A DNA stretch of 64,000 nt from Streptomyces nitrosporeus (GTDB lineage: Bacteria; Actinomycetota; Actinomycetes; Streptomycetales; Streptomycetaceae). The position numbers and the translations under genes were made by a program. Every line of letters begins with the position of its first letter. The stretch's first letter is position 1. The stretch lies in the NCBI RefSeq assembly GCF_008704555.1, contig NZ_CP023702.1, positions 4,998,001 to 5,062,000 on the forward strand. Direction: 5' to 3'. Positions 1-8,089 of this stretch are shown piece by piece. The notes below the pieces were generated by a model, which was not told the origin of the DNA, did not search any database, and was given only the letters and a program-made list of their open reading frames with translations.

Positions 1-326
1 TCCAGCGCCTCGGCCGGCGGCGGCGAGGTGATGGACCGCCAGGCGGGCACCACCACGGTGCCGGCCCTGCTGATCGCCTCCAGGCCGTACGGCGTGGTCA
101 GTTCGAGGCCGCCGGTGGTGCGCAGCGGTCCGTCCTCCCCGCCGCAGACCAGCAGCCGGTAGCGCGGAACTCCCGCGTCCTGGCGGTCGATTCCGAAAAC
201 GGAGAGCGGGATGGAGCTCTCGAAGATAGGGCCACCGCTGAACAGCAGCACGGCTACCACCTCCCGGCGTCGCCGGCCGGTCAGTTTCCGTGCAGCCTCC
301 ATCACGGTGGCGGAGTCCTGGCTCAT
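1..326 (-). CDS. GlxA-type transcriptional regulator, N-terminal part only
   Basis: The window edge cuts this gene; 108 codons are visible from an ATG at 326. The translation contains VVAVLLFSGGPIF and ESSIPLSVFG, which fit the start of the DJ-1/PfpI-like domain of GlxA-family AraC regulators (family pattern: LFDGv..fElavP.eVFG). The later RAGTVVVPAWRS segment fits the 'tvvvPg' strand of the same fold. The C-terminal AraC helix-turn-helix would lie beyond position 1 and is not seen, so the regulator assignment is partly inferred. A G-rich ribosome binding site (a run of six G) lies just upstream of the ATG. Members of this family sense a ligand through the amidase-like domain and control a nearby catabolic gene, here outside the window. 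Confidence 0.72.
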   Translation of the reverse strand, partial: MSQDSATVMEAARKLTGRRRREVVAVLLFSGGPIFESSIPLSVFGIDRQDAGVPRYRLLVCGGEDGPLRTTGGLELTTPYGLEAISRAGTVVVPAWRSITSPPPAEAL

Positions 327-1333
327 GACGCTAAGCCCCCCTCGGTGTTCGCGTCTCCCTGATCCCTACGGGCCTGTCGCACCTGCACGTTTCCCCTCGG
401 TCTCGCACGCGTCCCCAGTCCTCGGTACCCAAGATCGAAATCTACTGCGTTCCGCGGTGCCGGCGTGACACCTTCCCCCACGGCCGCTATGTCGACAAGG
501 CCACTTGGCGCGAAGCATTCGATCACGAAGCGTTCCACCCGCGCGGCCCCCAGGGAAGAGCGCTAGATGATCATGGCGTGTCTCCATCGGTTCAAAGCGT
601 ACCGCGCGGTCTATTCCTGCCTGCCCGCACGTGGGTTGGTCGGCCATGACGCCAGGAATCAGAAGGGTCGGTGAAGTTGGCTGAAAACGAGCGGTTGCGT
701 GCGCGGATTCCGGCCATGTGACCGGCGCACGACCTTGGGGGGTGAGAGCTTCAGTGCGCCCCTGCGTTCCCCTGGGCCCGGTATGTCTGCGCGGCGTGGA
801 CGAAGCGGAGTCGGACGATGGCGCGTTGTGACAGCCCCCGTGTTCCCCCGCGAAAGGCATTCAGCCGTGAGAACGGTGCCATGATCCCGGTCCGGGCCCC
901 GGTTCGGCTCCGGGCCGGCGGCGGGAACCGGTCTCCGGACGGGTTTCCGGGATGATCGTCCGGTCGGGTTGTCCGTCCGCGGGGCCGTCCCGGCGACGTG
1001 ATCCGGTCGGCCCGGCCGCCACGGTCCCCGAAACCGCCGGAGGGGCCGGCGGGCCCGGACGGAACGGTTCTTCACGCGGTGGGGGAGAGGGTCCGCGGCC
1101 GGGCGGCCGGACCCGAGCCGGATGTACGGCACAACCGGCATTGCCATACGGGGCTCTCTCCGGCATGCTCCCTGCAATGCCGCATGCGCTTCGCGAGGGA
1201 TGGGCAGTGAAGGAGTGGCGCCGTACCCTTGGGGGTAAGGGGTGGGGAAGACGATTCCCGGACACAGCTTCACCGCACAGCGACACCTCCGAACCGCTCC
1301 CTCCTCACGAGGACTCTCTTCGCCGAGACATCG
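327..1333. other. Non-coding stretch of about 1 kb
   Basis: No convincing gene is seen on either strand. Open frames here have irregular composition and no ribosome binding sites. Two small symmetries lie near the universal stress protein gene: an 8-bp inverted repeat (GGCATTGC at 1137-1144, GCAATGCC at 1174-1181) and a short hairpin (CCCTT/AAGGG, 1226-1241). Either could belong to the control region of the downstream stress gene, but no promoter consensus is clear. The stretch 430-700 looks less G/C-rich than its surroundings. Confidence 0.5.
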
Positions 1334-1855
1334 ATGGCCGGTCACGAAATCCCTGAACCCGCAGACCGCAAGCAGGTAGCCGACCCCTGGTCGGAGCCCC
1401 AGCCGGTCAAAGAGTCGCGCCCGTCCTGCGATCCGGCCTTCCGGCACGGAGTCGTGGTCGGCTTCGACGGCTCCACCTCCAGTGAACGAGCTCTCGCCTA
1501 CGCCATCGGAATGGCCAGCAGGCTGAGTTCCGGGCTGATCATCGTCCATGTCGCCAACCGGTTGCCCACCACCGTCTGGGCGGGCTGCGAGCCGCCCGTC
1601 TTCGTGGACGTGCCCGACCACCGCACCGAGGTGCTCGGGCTGGAGCTGGCCTGCGCGGACTACCTCTCCGAGGTGCCGTGGGTGCTCGTCGAGCGCGGCG
1701 GGGACATCTGCCACGAGCTGGAGGAGGTCGGCCGGGAGTACTCGGCGGACGCGATCGTCGTCGGCTCCACACACGGCATCGTGGGGCGCATCTTCGGATC
1801 GGTGGCCGGACGCCTCGCCCGGCGCGCCCAGCGCCCGGTCATCGTCATCCCCTGA
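1334..1855 (+). CDS. Universal stress protein, single UspA domain
   Basis: A 173-residue protein with one UspA fold. The first strand and loop read VVVGFDGSTSSERAL (residues about 40-54). The C-terminal nucleotide motif GSTHGIVGRIFGSVAGRLA fits the family's G-x2-G-x9-G-S/T ATP-binding signature, so this is probably an ATP-binding Usp. Usp proteins are cytosolic and accumulate in stress or stasis; the specific role is unknown. The ATG at 1334 is chosen because the reading frame further upstream (from 1229) is unlike Usp N-termini. The Shine-Dalgarno signal is weak. Convergent with glmS, with a strong hairpin between the two. Confidence 0.85.
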   Translation: MAGHEIPEPADRKQVADPWSEPQPVKESRPSCDPAFRHGVVVGFDGSTSSERALAYAIGMASRLSSGLIIVHVANRLPTTVWAGCEPPVFVDVPDHRTEVLGLELACADYLSEVPWVLVERGGDICHELEEVGREYSADAIVVGSTHGIVGRIFGSVAGRLARRAQRPVIVIP

Positions 1856-1952
1856 CGGCCCGTCAACACGGCCTGGAAGCCCTGCTGGTGCCCCTGGACG
1901 GGCCATCACGCCTTCCCGGCCTGAGGGCCTCACGGGCCTTATGGGAGCTTGG

Positions 1953-2015
1953 AGGGGCGGCCCCCGCGTCCGCGGTGCCCGTGGCGCGGTGACCGTGGAC
2001 GCGGGGGCCGCCCCT
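1953..2015. terminator. Bidirectional hairpin between usp and glmS
   Basis: Perfect 19-bp inverted repeat (1953-1971 pairs with 1997-2015) around a 25-nt loop that can pair further. It lies between two convergent genes, so it can terminate both. No long U tract follows, as is normal in Streptomyces. Confidence 0.75.
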
Positions 2016-2038
2016 CTCTTCGTGTGCGGGGCCGTGGG

Positions 2039-3868
2039 CTACTCGACGGTGACCGACTTCGCCAGGTTGCGCGGCTTGTCGATGTCCCGGCCCATGGCCA
2101 GCGCCGTGTGGTAGGCGAGCAGCTGGAGCGGGATGCCCATCAGGATCGGGTCCAGCTCGTTCTCGTTCTTCGGTACGACGATGGTGTGGTCGGCCTTCTC
2201 CTGCTCGCGGTGGGCCACGGCGAGGATCCGGCCGCTGCGTGCCTTGATCTCCTCCAGCGCCGCGCGGTTCTTCTCCAGCAGGTCGTCGTCGGGGACGATC
2301 GCGACCGTCGGCAGGGCGGGCTCGATCAGGGCCAGCGGGCCGTGCTTCAGCTCCGAGGCGGGGTAGGCCTCGGCGTGGATGTACGAGATCTCCTTGAGCT
2401 TCAGCGAGGCCTCCAGCGCGACGGGGTAACCCCGGACCCGGCCGATGAACATCATCGACTGGGCGCCCGCGTACTCCTCGGCCAGCTTCTTGATCTCGTC
2501 CTCGGACTCCAGGATCCGGCCGATCTGCTCGGGCAGCTTGCGCAGCCCCTCGATGATCCGCTTGCCGTCGGCGACCGACAGGTCGCGGATGCGGCCCAGG
2601 TGCAGGGCGAGCAGCGCGAAGGCGACGACGGTGTTGGTGAAGCACTTGGTGGAGACGACGCAGACCTCGGGCCCGGCGTGGACGTACATCCCGCCGTCCG
2701 CCTCGCGGGCGATCGCCGAGCCGACGACGTTCACGACGCCCAGGACGCGGGCGCCCTTGCGCTTGAGCTCCTGCACGGCGGCCAGCACGTCGTAGGTCTC
2801 GCCGGACTGCGAGACGGCGACGTACAGCGTGTCCGGGTCCACGACGGGGTTGCGGTAGCGGAACTCGGAGGCGGGCTCGGCGTCCGCGGGGATGCGGGCC
2901 AGCTCCTCGATGAGGCCGGCGCCGATCAGCCCCGCGTGGTAGGAGGTGCCGCAGCCGAGGATCTTGATCCGGCGGACCCCGCGGGCCTCGCGGGCGTCCA
3001 GGTTGAGGCCGCCCAGGTGGACGGTGGAGAACCGGTCGTCGATCCGGCCGCGCAGCACCCGGTCCACGGCGTCGGCCTGCTCGGAGATCTCCTTGTGCAT
3101 GTACGTGTCGTGGCCGCCCATGTCGTACGACTCGGCCTCCCACTCCACCGTGGTCGGCGTGGCCGTCGTGGTCGAGCCCTCGGTGGTGTACGTACGGAAG
3201 TCGTCGGCCTTGAGGGTGGCCATCTCGCCGTCGTCCAGGGTGACGATCTGGCGGGTGTGCGCGACCAGCGCCGCCACGTCGGAGGCGACGAACATCTCCT
3301 TCTCGCCGATGCCCAGGACCACCGGGGAGCCGTTGCGGGCGACGACGATGCGGTCGTTGAAGTCGGCGTGCAGCACGGCGATGCCGTACGTGCCCTCGAC
3401 GACCTTCAGCGCCTCGCGGACCTTCTCCTCCAGGGTCGCGGACTGCGCCCGGGCGATCAGGTGGACGAGCACCTCGGTGTCGGTCTCGGAGAGGAAGACG
3501 ACGCCGTCCGCGACCAGCTTCGCGCGGAGCTCGGAGGCGTTGTCGATGATGCCGTTGTGGACGACGGCGACCTTGTTCTCCGTGTCCAGGTGCGGGTGGG
3601 CGTTCTCGTCGCTCGGGGCGCCGTGTGTGGCCCAGCGGGTGTGGGCGATGCCGGTGGTGCCGGCGAACCGCTTGGGCACCCGGGCCTCCAGGTCGCGGAC
3701 CCGGCCCTTGGCCTTGACCGTCTTGAGGGTGCCCGGCCTGCCCGCCGCGGCCTTGCCGGTGATGACGATGCCCGCCGAGTCGTAACCGCGGTACTCCAGC
3801 CGCTGCAGGCCCTCCAGCAGCAGCGGAGCCACATCACGCCTGCCGATGTATCCGACGATCCCGCACAT
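2039..3868 (-). CDS. glmS: Glutamine--fructose-6-phosphate aminotransferase (isomerizing)
   Basis: 609 residues, full length for GlmS. It starts MCGIVGYIG, so Cys2 is the N-terminal nucleophile that releases ammonia from glutamine. The class II amidotransferase domain fills roughly residues 1-240, with HTRWATHG and HNGIIDN motifs. Two SIS sugar-isomerase domains follow (CGTSYHAG around residue 310; SQSGET shortly after). The C-terminus ends AKSVTVE, typical of the family. The enzyme makes glucosamine-6-phosphate, the first committed step to UDP-GlcNAc for peptidoglycan. It is transcribed leftwards. From memory, Streptomyces often carry two glmS genes and this position corresponds to the second (SCO2789-like) copy. 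Confidence 0.97.
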   Translation of the reverse strand: MCGIVGYIGRRDVAPLLLEGLQRLEYRGYDSAGIVITGKAAAGRPGTLKTVKAKGRVRDLEARVPKRFAGTTGIAHTRWATHGAPSDENAHPHLDTENKVAVVHNGIIDNASELRAKLVADGVVFLSETDTEVLVHLIARAQSATLEEKVREALKVVEGTYGIAVLHADFNDRIVVARNGSPVVLGIGEKEMFVASDVAALVAHTRQIVTLDDGEMATLKADDFRTYTTEGSTTTATPTTVEWEAESYDMGGHDTYMHKEISEQADAVDRVLRGRIDDRFSTVHLGGLNLDAREARGVRRIKILGCGTSYHAGLIGAGLIEELARIPADAEPASEFRYRNPVVDPDTLYVAVSQSGETYDVLAAVQELKRKGARVLGVVNVVGSAIAREADGGMYVHAGPEVCVVSTKCFTNTVVAFALLALHLGRIRDLSVADGKRIIEGLRKLPEQIGRILESEDEIKKLAEEYAGAQSMMFIGRVRGYPVALEASLKLKEISYIHAEAYPASELKHGPLALIEPALPTVAIVPDDDLLEKNRAALEEIKARSGRILAVAHREQEKADHTIVVPKNENELDPILMGIPLQLLAYHTALAMGRDIDKPRNLAKSVTVE

Positions 3869-3929
3869 AGAGTCTCTGCCCCTTCGACGATGTCACTTCT
3901 TCTCCCGCGCTCCGGCCCGCACAGGCCGT

Positions 3930-4205
3930 TCAGCCGTAGACGATGCGGCGCAGCTGGCGGAGCGAGAGCTCCTGCGGCGCCACCGCGCGGTGCGGCAGCT
4001 CGGCCGCGATCCGCTCGAAGATCTCCGTGTTCACCAGGCCGCCGGACTGCAGTTCGCGGTGGCGGCGCCGGACGAAGGCCTCCGTCGTCTCGTTGAAGTA
4101 CGCCAGCACGTCGAGGACCACCCTGGAGGCTTCCCCGCGCTGGAGCGAGGTGGAGCGTACGAGGTGATCGATCAGGTCGTCATAGGACGGGCGGCGTTCG
4201 AGCAC
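3930..4205 (-). CDS. Small conserved-looking protein of unknown function
   Basis: A 91-residue, soluble, helix-rich and charged protein, upstream of glmS on the same strand with a 61-nt gap. It begins MLERRPSYDDLIDHLV and contains VRRRHREL near the middle. There are no cysteines, signal peptide or membrane segments. I do not recognise a family. Its codon use matches the neighbours and it may be co-transcribed with glmS, but nothing links it to amino-sugar metabolism beyond position. Confidence 0.6.
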   Translation of the reverse strand: MLERRPSYDDLIDHLVRSTSLQRGEASRVVLDVLAYFNETTEAFVRRRHRELQSGGLVNTEIFERIAAELPHRAVAPQELSLRQLRRIVYG

Positions 4206-4292
4206 CCGTCGATATTGCTCGGAGCGGACGACTTTCGCAAGAAATCTGCCCGATATCGGGCAGGAGTCGCCCGTATTTCATCGTGATCATGC

Positions 4293-5213
4293 TCAGAGGC
4301 GTTTCAGTACGGCCTGCTTGGCGGTGGTGAACTCCTCGTCGGTGAGGATGCCCGCCTCGCGCAGCTCGCCGAGCTCCCTGAGTCTGCGCAGCAGTGCGTC
4401 GTGGTCGTCGGCGGCCGAAGCGGCGGCGGGCGCGGGAGAGGCCGCGGCGGGGGCCGGCTCCGGCGCGGCGCCGAGGGCGGCGGGGGCGGCGGGGGCGGTG
4501 GGGGCGGTGGGGGCGGTGGGCTGCTCGGGCATCCGTACGAGGACGGCGGCGGCGACCAGCACCGCGGTCCACTCCCGCTTGGAGAGCCCCCACAGATCCA
4601 GGGAGTACGGGTCGAACTTCGGCGGGGCGGAGGAGACCGTGCCGAACCGGTCGAAGCGCAGGGAGCCGTTCTCCAGCCCGATGGAGGGCACCCAGCGGAC
4701 CCCGGACACCTCGGTGACGGGGAACGAGACGGCGCCGCCCGCGGTCTTGGAATCCTCCGCCTTCCAGTTCCACACGAGGCGGATCGTTTCCCCGTCGAAG
4801 GAGGCGGTGCCGTCCCCGCCGCCCCCGGAGACCGGCACCGACGGGCCCGGCAGCAGATAGCCCTCCACCGGCCCGTCGGGGACCTGCTCGATCAGCAGGG
4901 CGTTCCGGATCTCGTCGACGAGGTACTCGGCCACACCGGTGCGGTCCTTCTCGACCAGCAGCTGATACGGATCGGACGCGTCCTTCAGCCGCCCGTCCGC
5001 GGCCCGCAGCACCGGGCACGCGCCCGCCCGCAGCCGCAGCCGGAGGCGGCCGCCCTTGCGGTCCGGCTCGAAGGAGGCCCCGGCCACCGCGCGCAGCGGG
5101 ACGGCGATCTCGCCGAGCTGCTGCCGCACCGGGTGCACCTTGCTTCCGGGGACGACGCGAAGGGTGTCCCCGTCGAAGCTCCACGTTCCGTCACGCGTGA
5201 TGATGTCCGCCAT
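4293..5213 (-). CDS. DUF4429 protein with C-terminal SHOCT motif
   Basis: 306 residues. Two tandem DUF4429-like modules are visible: one from the N-terminus (TWSFDGDTLRVVPG, with LRLRLRAGACPVLRA) and a second around residue 140 (TASFDGETIRLVWNW, with VRWVPSIGLENGSLRF). A low-complexity Ala/Pro hinge containing repeated PTA units follows. The last about 35 residues are a SHOCT domain (LRELGELREAGILTDEEF). Such proteins are common in Streptomyces and their function is unknown; SHOCT is thought to mediate oligomerisation. The ATG at 5213 starts the domain directly; the longer upstream frame is low-complexity and rejected. Confidence 0.8.
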   Translation of the reverse strand: MADIITRDGTWSFDGDTLRVVPGSKVHPVRQQLGEIAVPLRAVAGASFEPDRKGGRLRLRLRAGACPVLRAADGRLKDASDPYQLLVEKDRTGVAEYLVDEIRNALLIEQVPDGPVEGYLLPGPSVPVSGGGGDGTASFDGETIRLVWNWKAEDSKTAGGAVSFPVTEVSGVRWVPSIGLENGSLRFDRFGTVSSAPPKFDPYSLDLWGLSKREWTAVLVAAAVLVRMPEQPTAPTAPTAPAAPAALGAAPEPAPAAASPAPAAASAADDHDALLRRLRELGELREAGILTDEEFTTAKQAVLKRL

Positions 5214-5367
5214 ACGGCGGATTCTGCCAGCCCCTCCGGTACGGGCGGGGCGGGTCGCCGATGCCGGGCGGGGCGGGCCGCCCAGGCCGGGCGGCGGTGG
5301 GTCGCGGGCCGGGCTGCGGCGGTCGTCGGCCGGGCCCGGCACCCGACACGGCCGACCGGTCGTACGT

Positions 5368-5383
5368 AACCGACTGAACGGTT
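5368..5383. promoter_or_regulatory. TetR-type palindrome without an adjacent regulator gene
   Basis: AACCGACTGAACGGTT has perfect 5-bp half-sites (AACCG/CGGTT) around a 6-bp centre. It is flanked by a further CGTACG pair at 5361-5366 and 5395-5400. This layout is typical of TetR-family operators. No regulator gene is present between 5214 and 5603; the rest of that gap holds only GC-rich sequence and the desE-side terminator. Confidence 0.45.
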
Positions 5384-5534
5384 TGGTTGAACCACGTACG
5401 GCTGGTGTCTCCCGGCCGCCCCGGCCGGTTCCACCGCCTTCCGTGGCGCGATGCACCGGGGCCGTCCGGGGCGCCGGGGACGGGAGAGCCCCGGTGCGGG
5501 GAGGGGTGCGGTGCGGGGAGGGTCCCGGTACGGC

Positions 5535-5585
5535 GGCGGCCCCGCCCCCGAGTCGCACGGAGCGTGACTCGGGGACGGGGCCGCC
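5535..5585 (-). terminator. Terminator downstream of the siderophore-binding gene
   Basis: A 20-bp stem with one mismatch (5535-5554 with 5566-5585) and an 11-nt loop. It starts 19 nt after the stop codon of the DesE-like gene on the minus strand. Confidence 0.75.
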
Positions 5586-5603
5586 GCAGGAGAGACCGGG
5601 CGC

Positions 5604-6635
5604 TCAGCTGACCTTCTTCGCCTTCTCGATGGCCTCGGCAAGGTCTTCCAGGATCGGGGCGCACTTGTCGTAGGAGTAGATGGGCTCCGTCGTACGCGGG
5701 ACGACCTGGCCGGCCTTGACCGCGGGCAGCTGGGCCCAGGTCGGCTTGGAGGTCAGGGCGTCGGGCTGGAGGGCCGAGGAACGGTTGTCCATCATGATGA
5801 TGTCCGCGTCGTACTTGTCGACGTTCTCCCAGCTCAGCTCCTCGAAGAAACCGGCCTCGTTGACCTTCGGCTCGACGAACCGCACGCCGAGCTCCTGGAA
5901 GTAGAGGGTGTCGGCCGACATCTTGGCGAGCGAGACGTAGAAGAGGTCCTGGCTGGCGGAGCCGACCATGACCTTGATGTTCGGCTGGGACTTCGCGGCG
6001 GCGCGCAGCCGGGCGGCGGCCTTCTCGAAGCGGGCCTTGGCGTCCGTGACCTTCTTGGCCTCGACGTCCGCGCCCAGGGAGGCCGCGAGGTCCTCGTGGC
6101 GCTGGATCGCCTTGGGCACGGTGGTCTCGGCCGCCCACAGGGCCACACTGGGGGCCAGCTGGAGGATCTTGTCCTTGGACTGGTCCGGCACGTACCACAG
6201 GGCGTCCTTCTCCCACATGGCGGTGACGAGCAGCTCCGGGGCGAGCGAGGTGTACTTCTCGACGTTGAACTCGCCCCAGACGTTGCCCAGCACCTCGACC
6301 TTGTCGATGTCGAGGTCGCCGGCCTGCACGTCCGGCTTGCCGTCGGCGGTCTTCGTCGGTCCGAAGACGCCCTTCACCTCGACGCCGTAGTCGTGGAGCG
6401 CGGCGGCGACGCCGATGAACGCCACGATGTTCTTCGGGACCGAGTCGGCCTCGGCGGTCCGGCCGCGGTCGTCCTCGAAGCTCCACGGGCCCGACTTCGC
6501 CGTACCCGAACCGGACTCCGTGGAGGAGTCGCCGCCGCCGTCACCGCAGGCGGCGAGCACGGCGCCGAGACCGACGGCCCCGCCCGCGGCCAGCAGACCG
6601 CGACGGGAGAGGGAGGGTATCCGGACGTGGGGCAT
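5604..6635 (-). CDS. desE: Ferric-siderophore ABC transporter substrate-binding lipoprotein (DesE-like)
   Basis: 343 residues. The N-terminus has a twin-arginine-like SRRGLLAAGG followed by a lipobox ending LAAC (Cys30), so it is probably Tat-exported and lipid-anchored. The mature part is a class III periplasmic-binding-protein fold (Peripla_BP_2 type), with the opening DRGRTAEADSVPKNIVAF and the late EELSWENVDKYDADIIMMD segment. It should bind a hydroxamate ferric-siderophore outside the membrane and pass it to an ABC permease; no permease or ATPase gene is adjacent. A DmdR/IdeR-type iron box lies 50 nt upstream of the ATG. From memory, S. coelicolor desE (SCO2780) has the same right-hand neighbour acdH, which supports the name. 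Confidence 0.85.
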   Translation of the reverse strand: MPHVRIPSLSRRGLLAAGGAVGLGAVLAACGDGGGDSSTESGSGTAKSGPWSFEDDRGRTAEADSVPKNIVAFIGVAAALHDYGVEVKGVFGPTKTADGKPDVQAGDLDIDKVEVLGNVWGEFNVEKYTSLAPELLVTAMWEKDALWYVPDQSKDKILQLAPSVALWAAETTVPKAIQRHEDLAASLGADVEAKKVTDAKARFEKAAARLRAAAKSQPNIKVMVGSASQDLFYVSLAKMSADTLYFQELGVRFVEPKVNEAGFFEELSWENVDKYDADIIMMDNRSSALQPDALTSKPTWAQLPAVKAGQVVPRTTEPIYSYDKCAPILEDLAEAIEKAKKVS

Positions 6636-6684
6636 GTCAGTCTGCTTTCCTGCGGGTCATGGCGGGCCGCCAACGATTCGAAGG

Positions 6685-6703
6685 AAAGGTTAGCCTAACC
6701 TCA
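6685..6703 (-). promoter_or_regulatory. Iron box (DmdR1/IdeR-type operator)
   Basis: On the minus strand this reads TGAGGTTAGGCTAACCTTT, close to the Streptomyces DmdR1 iron-box consensus TTAGGTTAGGCTCACCTAA. The central AGGTTAGSCTAACCT is a strong dyad. Its place upstream of the siderophore-binding gene predicts repression when iron is plentiful. Confidence 0.88.
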
Positions 6704-6723
6704 CATTCCGGTCTCGCGTGGCT

Positions 6724-6763
6724 GGAAAGGGCCGCCCTTTCGTTACCGAGGGCGGCCCTTTCC
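6724..6763 (-). terminator. Terminator of the acyl-CoA catabolic operon
   Basis: Perfect 15-bp stem (6724-6738 with 6749-6763) and 10-nt loop, downstream of the last gene of the minus-strand operon that starts at 12814. It also insulates that operon from the iron-regulated promoter. Confidence 0.75.
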
Positions 6764-6773
6764 GGGTGAGACC

Positions 6774-6876
6774 GAGCGGTTGAGCGGTTGAGCGGTTGAG
6801 CGGCTGTGTGGCTGTGCCGCCGTGCGGCCGGACTGCCGTGCGGTCACCGCTCACTGTTCACCGCTCACTGTTCACC
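6774..6876. repeat. Short tandem repeats in operon 3' region
   Basis: Four head-to-tail copies of an 8-mer (GAGCGGTT, last copy GAGCGGCT) occupy 6774-6805. Two copies of a 14-mer (ACCGCTCACTGTTC) lie at 6846-6873. Both lie between the terminator and the acdH stop codon. They are probably slippage-generated; no function is apparent. Confidence 0.6.
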
Positions 6877-6914
6877 GGCCCTCCGGCCCCCGGCCCTCAG
6901 CCGCCGGTCCTCGG

Positions 6915-8081
6915 TCAGGCGTTCATCCCCAGCTCGCGGGCGATCAGCATCCGCTGGACCTCGCTGGTGCCCTCACCGATTTCGAGGATCTTGGAGTCGC
7001 GCCACATCCGGGCCACCGGGTACTCGTTCATGAAGCCGTACCCGCCGTGGATCTGGGTCGCCTCACGCGCGTTGTCCACGGCCACCGTCGAGGAGTACAG
7101 CTTGGCGATCGCGGCCTCCTTCTTGAACGGCTCGCCCGCCACCAGACGGGACGCGGCGTCCCGCCAGCCGACCCGGGCCATGTGCGCCCGCATCTCCATG
7201 TCGGCGATCTTGAACTGGATCGCCTGGTTGGCGCCGATCGGCTTCCCGAAAGCGTGACGTTCCTTCGCGTACTTCACGGACTCGTCCACACAGCCCTGGG
7301 CGAGCCCGGTGGCCAGTGCGGAGATCGCCACCCGGCCCTCGTCCAGGATCCGCAGGAACTGCGCGTACCCCCGGCCCTCCTGGCCGAGCAGGTTGGCCGC
7401 GGGGACGCGGACGTCCGAGAAGGACAGCTCGCGGGTGTCCGAGGCGTTCCAGCCGACCTTGGAGTACGGGGCGGCGACGGTGAAGCCGGGGGTGCCGGAG
7501 GGGACGATGATCGAGGAGATGAGCGGGGCGCCGTTCTCCTTGCGGCCGGTCACGGCGGTGACCGTGACCAGCTCGGTGATGTCCGTGCCCGAGTTGGTGA
7601 TGAAGCACTTGGAGCCGTTGATCACCCACTCGTCCGTCGCCTCGTCCAGTACCGCGGTGGTGCGCGTGCCGCCCGCGTCGGAACCGCCGTCCGGTTCGGT
7701 CAGCCCGAAAGCGCCGAGCGCCTCACCCGAGCAGAGCCTCGGCAGCCACCGCCGCTTCTGCTCCTCCGTGCCGAAGAGGTGGACCGGCATGGCGCCCAGC
7801 GAGACACCTGCCTCCAGGGTGATCGCCACGGACGAGTCGACCCGGGCCAGCTCCTCCAGGGCGATGCCCAGGGCGAGGTAGTCGCCGCCCATCCCGCCGT
7901 ACTCCTCCGGGAAGGGCAGCCCGAACAGGCCCATCCGCCCCATCTCGGCCACGATCTCGTACGGGAACTCGTGGCGCTCGTAGAAGTCACCGATCTTCGG
8001 GGCGATCACCTCGTGGGCGAACTCCTCGACGGTACGGCGCAGTTCCTCGTGCTCGGCGGTCAGCCGGTGGTCCAGGGACAT
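6915..8081 (-). CDS. acdH: Acyl-CoA dehydrogenase, branched-chain/isovaleryl type
   Basis: 388 residues, the usual length. It has the N-terminal helical domain, then AFGLTEPDGGSDAGGTRT (FAD/substrate contact), WVINGSKCFITNSG in the middle beta domain, and the C-terminal signature QIHGGYGFMNEYPVARMWRDSK. The Glu of IGEGTSEVQ, 14 residues before the C-terminus, is conserved in the family. It oxidises a short or branched acyl-CoA at C2-C3 and passes electrons to ETF. It is the last gene of a four-gene minus-strand operon with HMG-CoA lyase and a carboxylase, which points to the isovaleryl-CoA step of leucine breakdown. From memory it corresponds to SCO2779 acdH. Confidence 0.93.
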   Translation of the reverse strand: MSLDHRLTAEHEELRRTVEEFAHEVIAPKIGDFYERHEFPYEIVAEMGRMGLFGLPFPEEYGGMGGDYLALGIALEELARVDSSVAITLEAGVSLGAMPVHLFGTEEQKRRWLPRLCSGEALGAFGLTEPDGGSDAGGTRTTAVLDEATDEWVINGSKCFITNSGTDITELVTVTAVTGRKENGAPLISSIIVPSGTPGFTVAAPYSKVGWNASDTRELSFSDVRVPAANLLGQEGRGYAQFLRILDEGRVAISALATGLAQGCVDESVKYAKERHAFGKPIGANQAIQFKIADMEMRAHMARVGWRDAASRLVAGEPFKKEAAIAKLYSSTVAVDNAREATQIHGGYGFMNEYPVARMWRDSKILEIGEGTSEVQRMLIARELGMNA

Positions 8082-8089
8082 GGGAGGGA

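Noticed and set aside
323-538. A 71-codon frame on the minus strand ending in an ATGA overlap with the GlxA-type start
   Set aside because: Only its first 25 residues look protein-like; the rest is Arg-rich with no ribosome binding site. The overlap is probably chance.
366-860. 164-codon frame in the 1-kb gap
   Set aside because: Composition is irregular (His, Arg, Thr, Pro) with no domain or start signal.
1949-4096. 715-codon plus-strand frame opposite glmS
   Set aside because: It is the antisense shadow of glmS; high-GC third positions create such frames.
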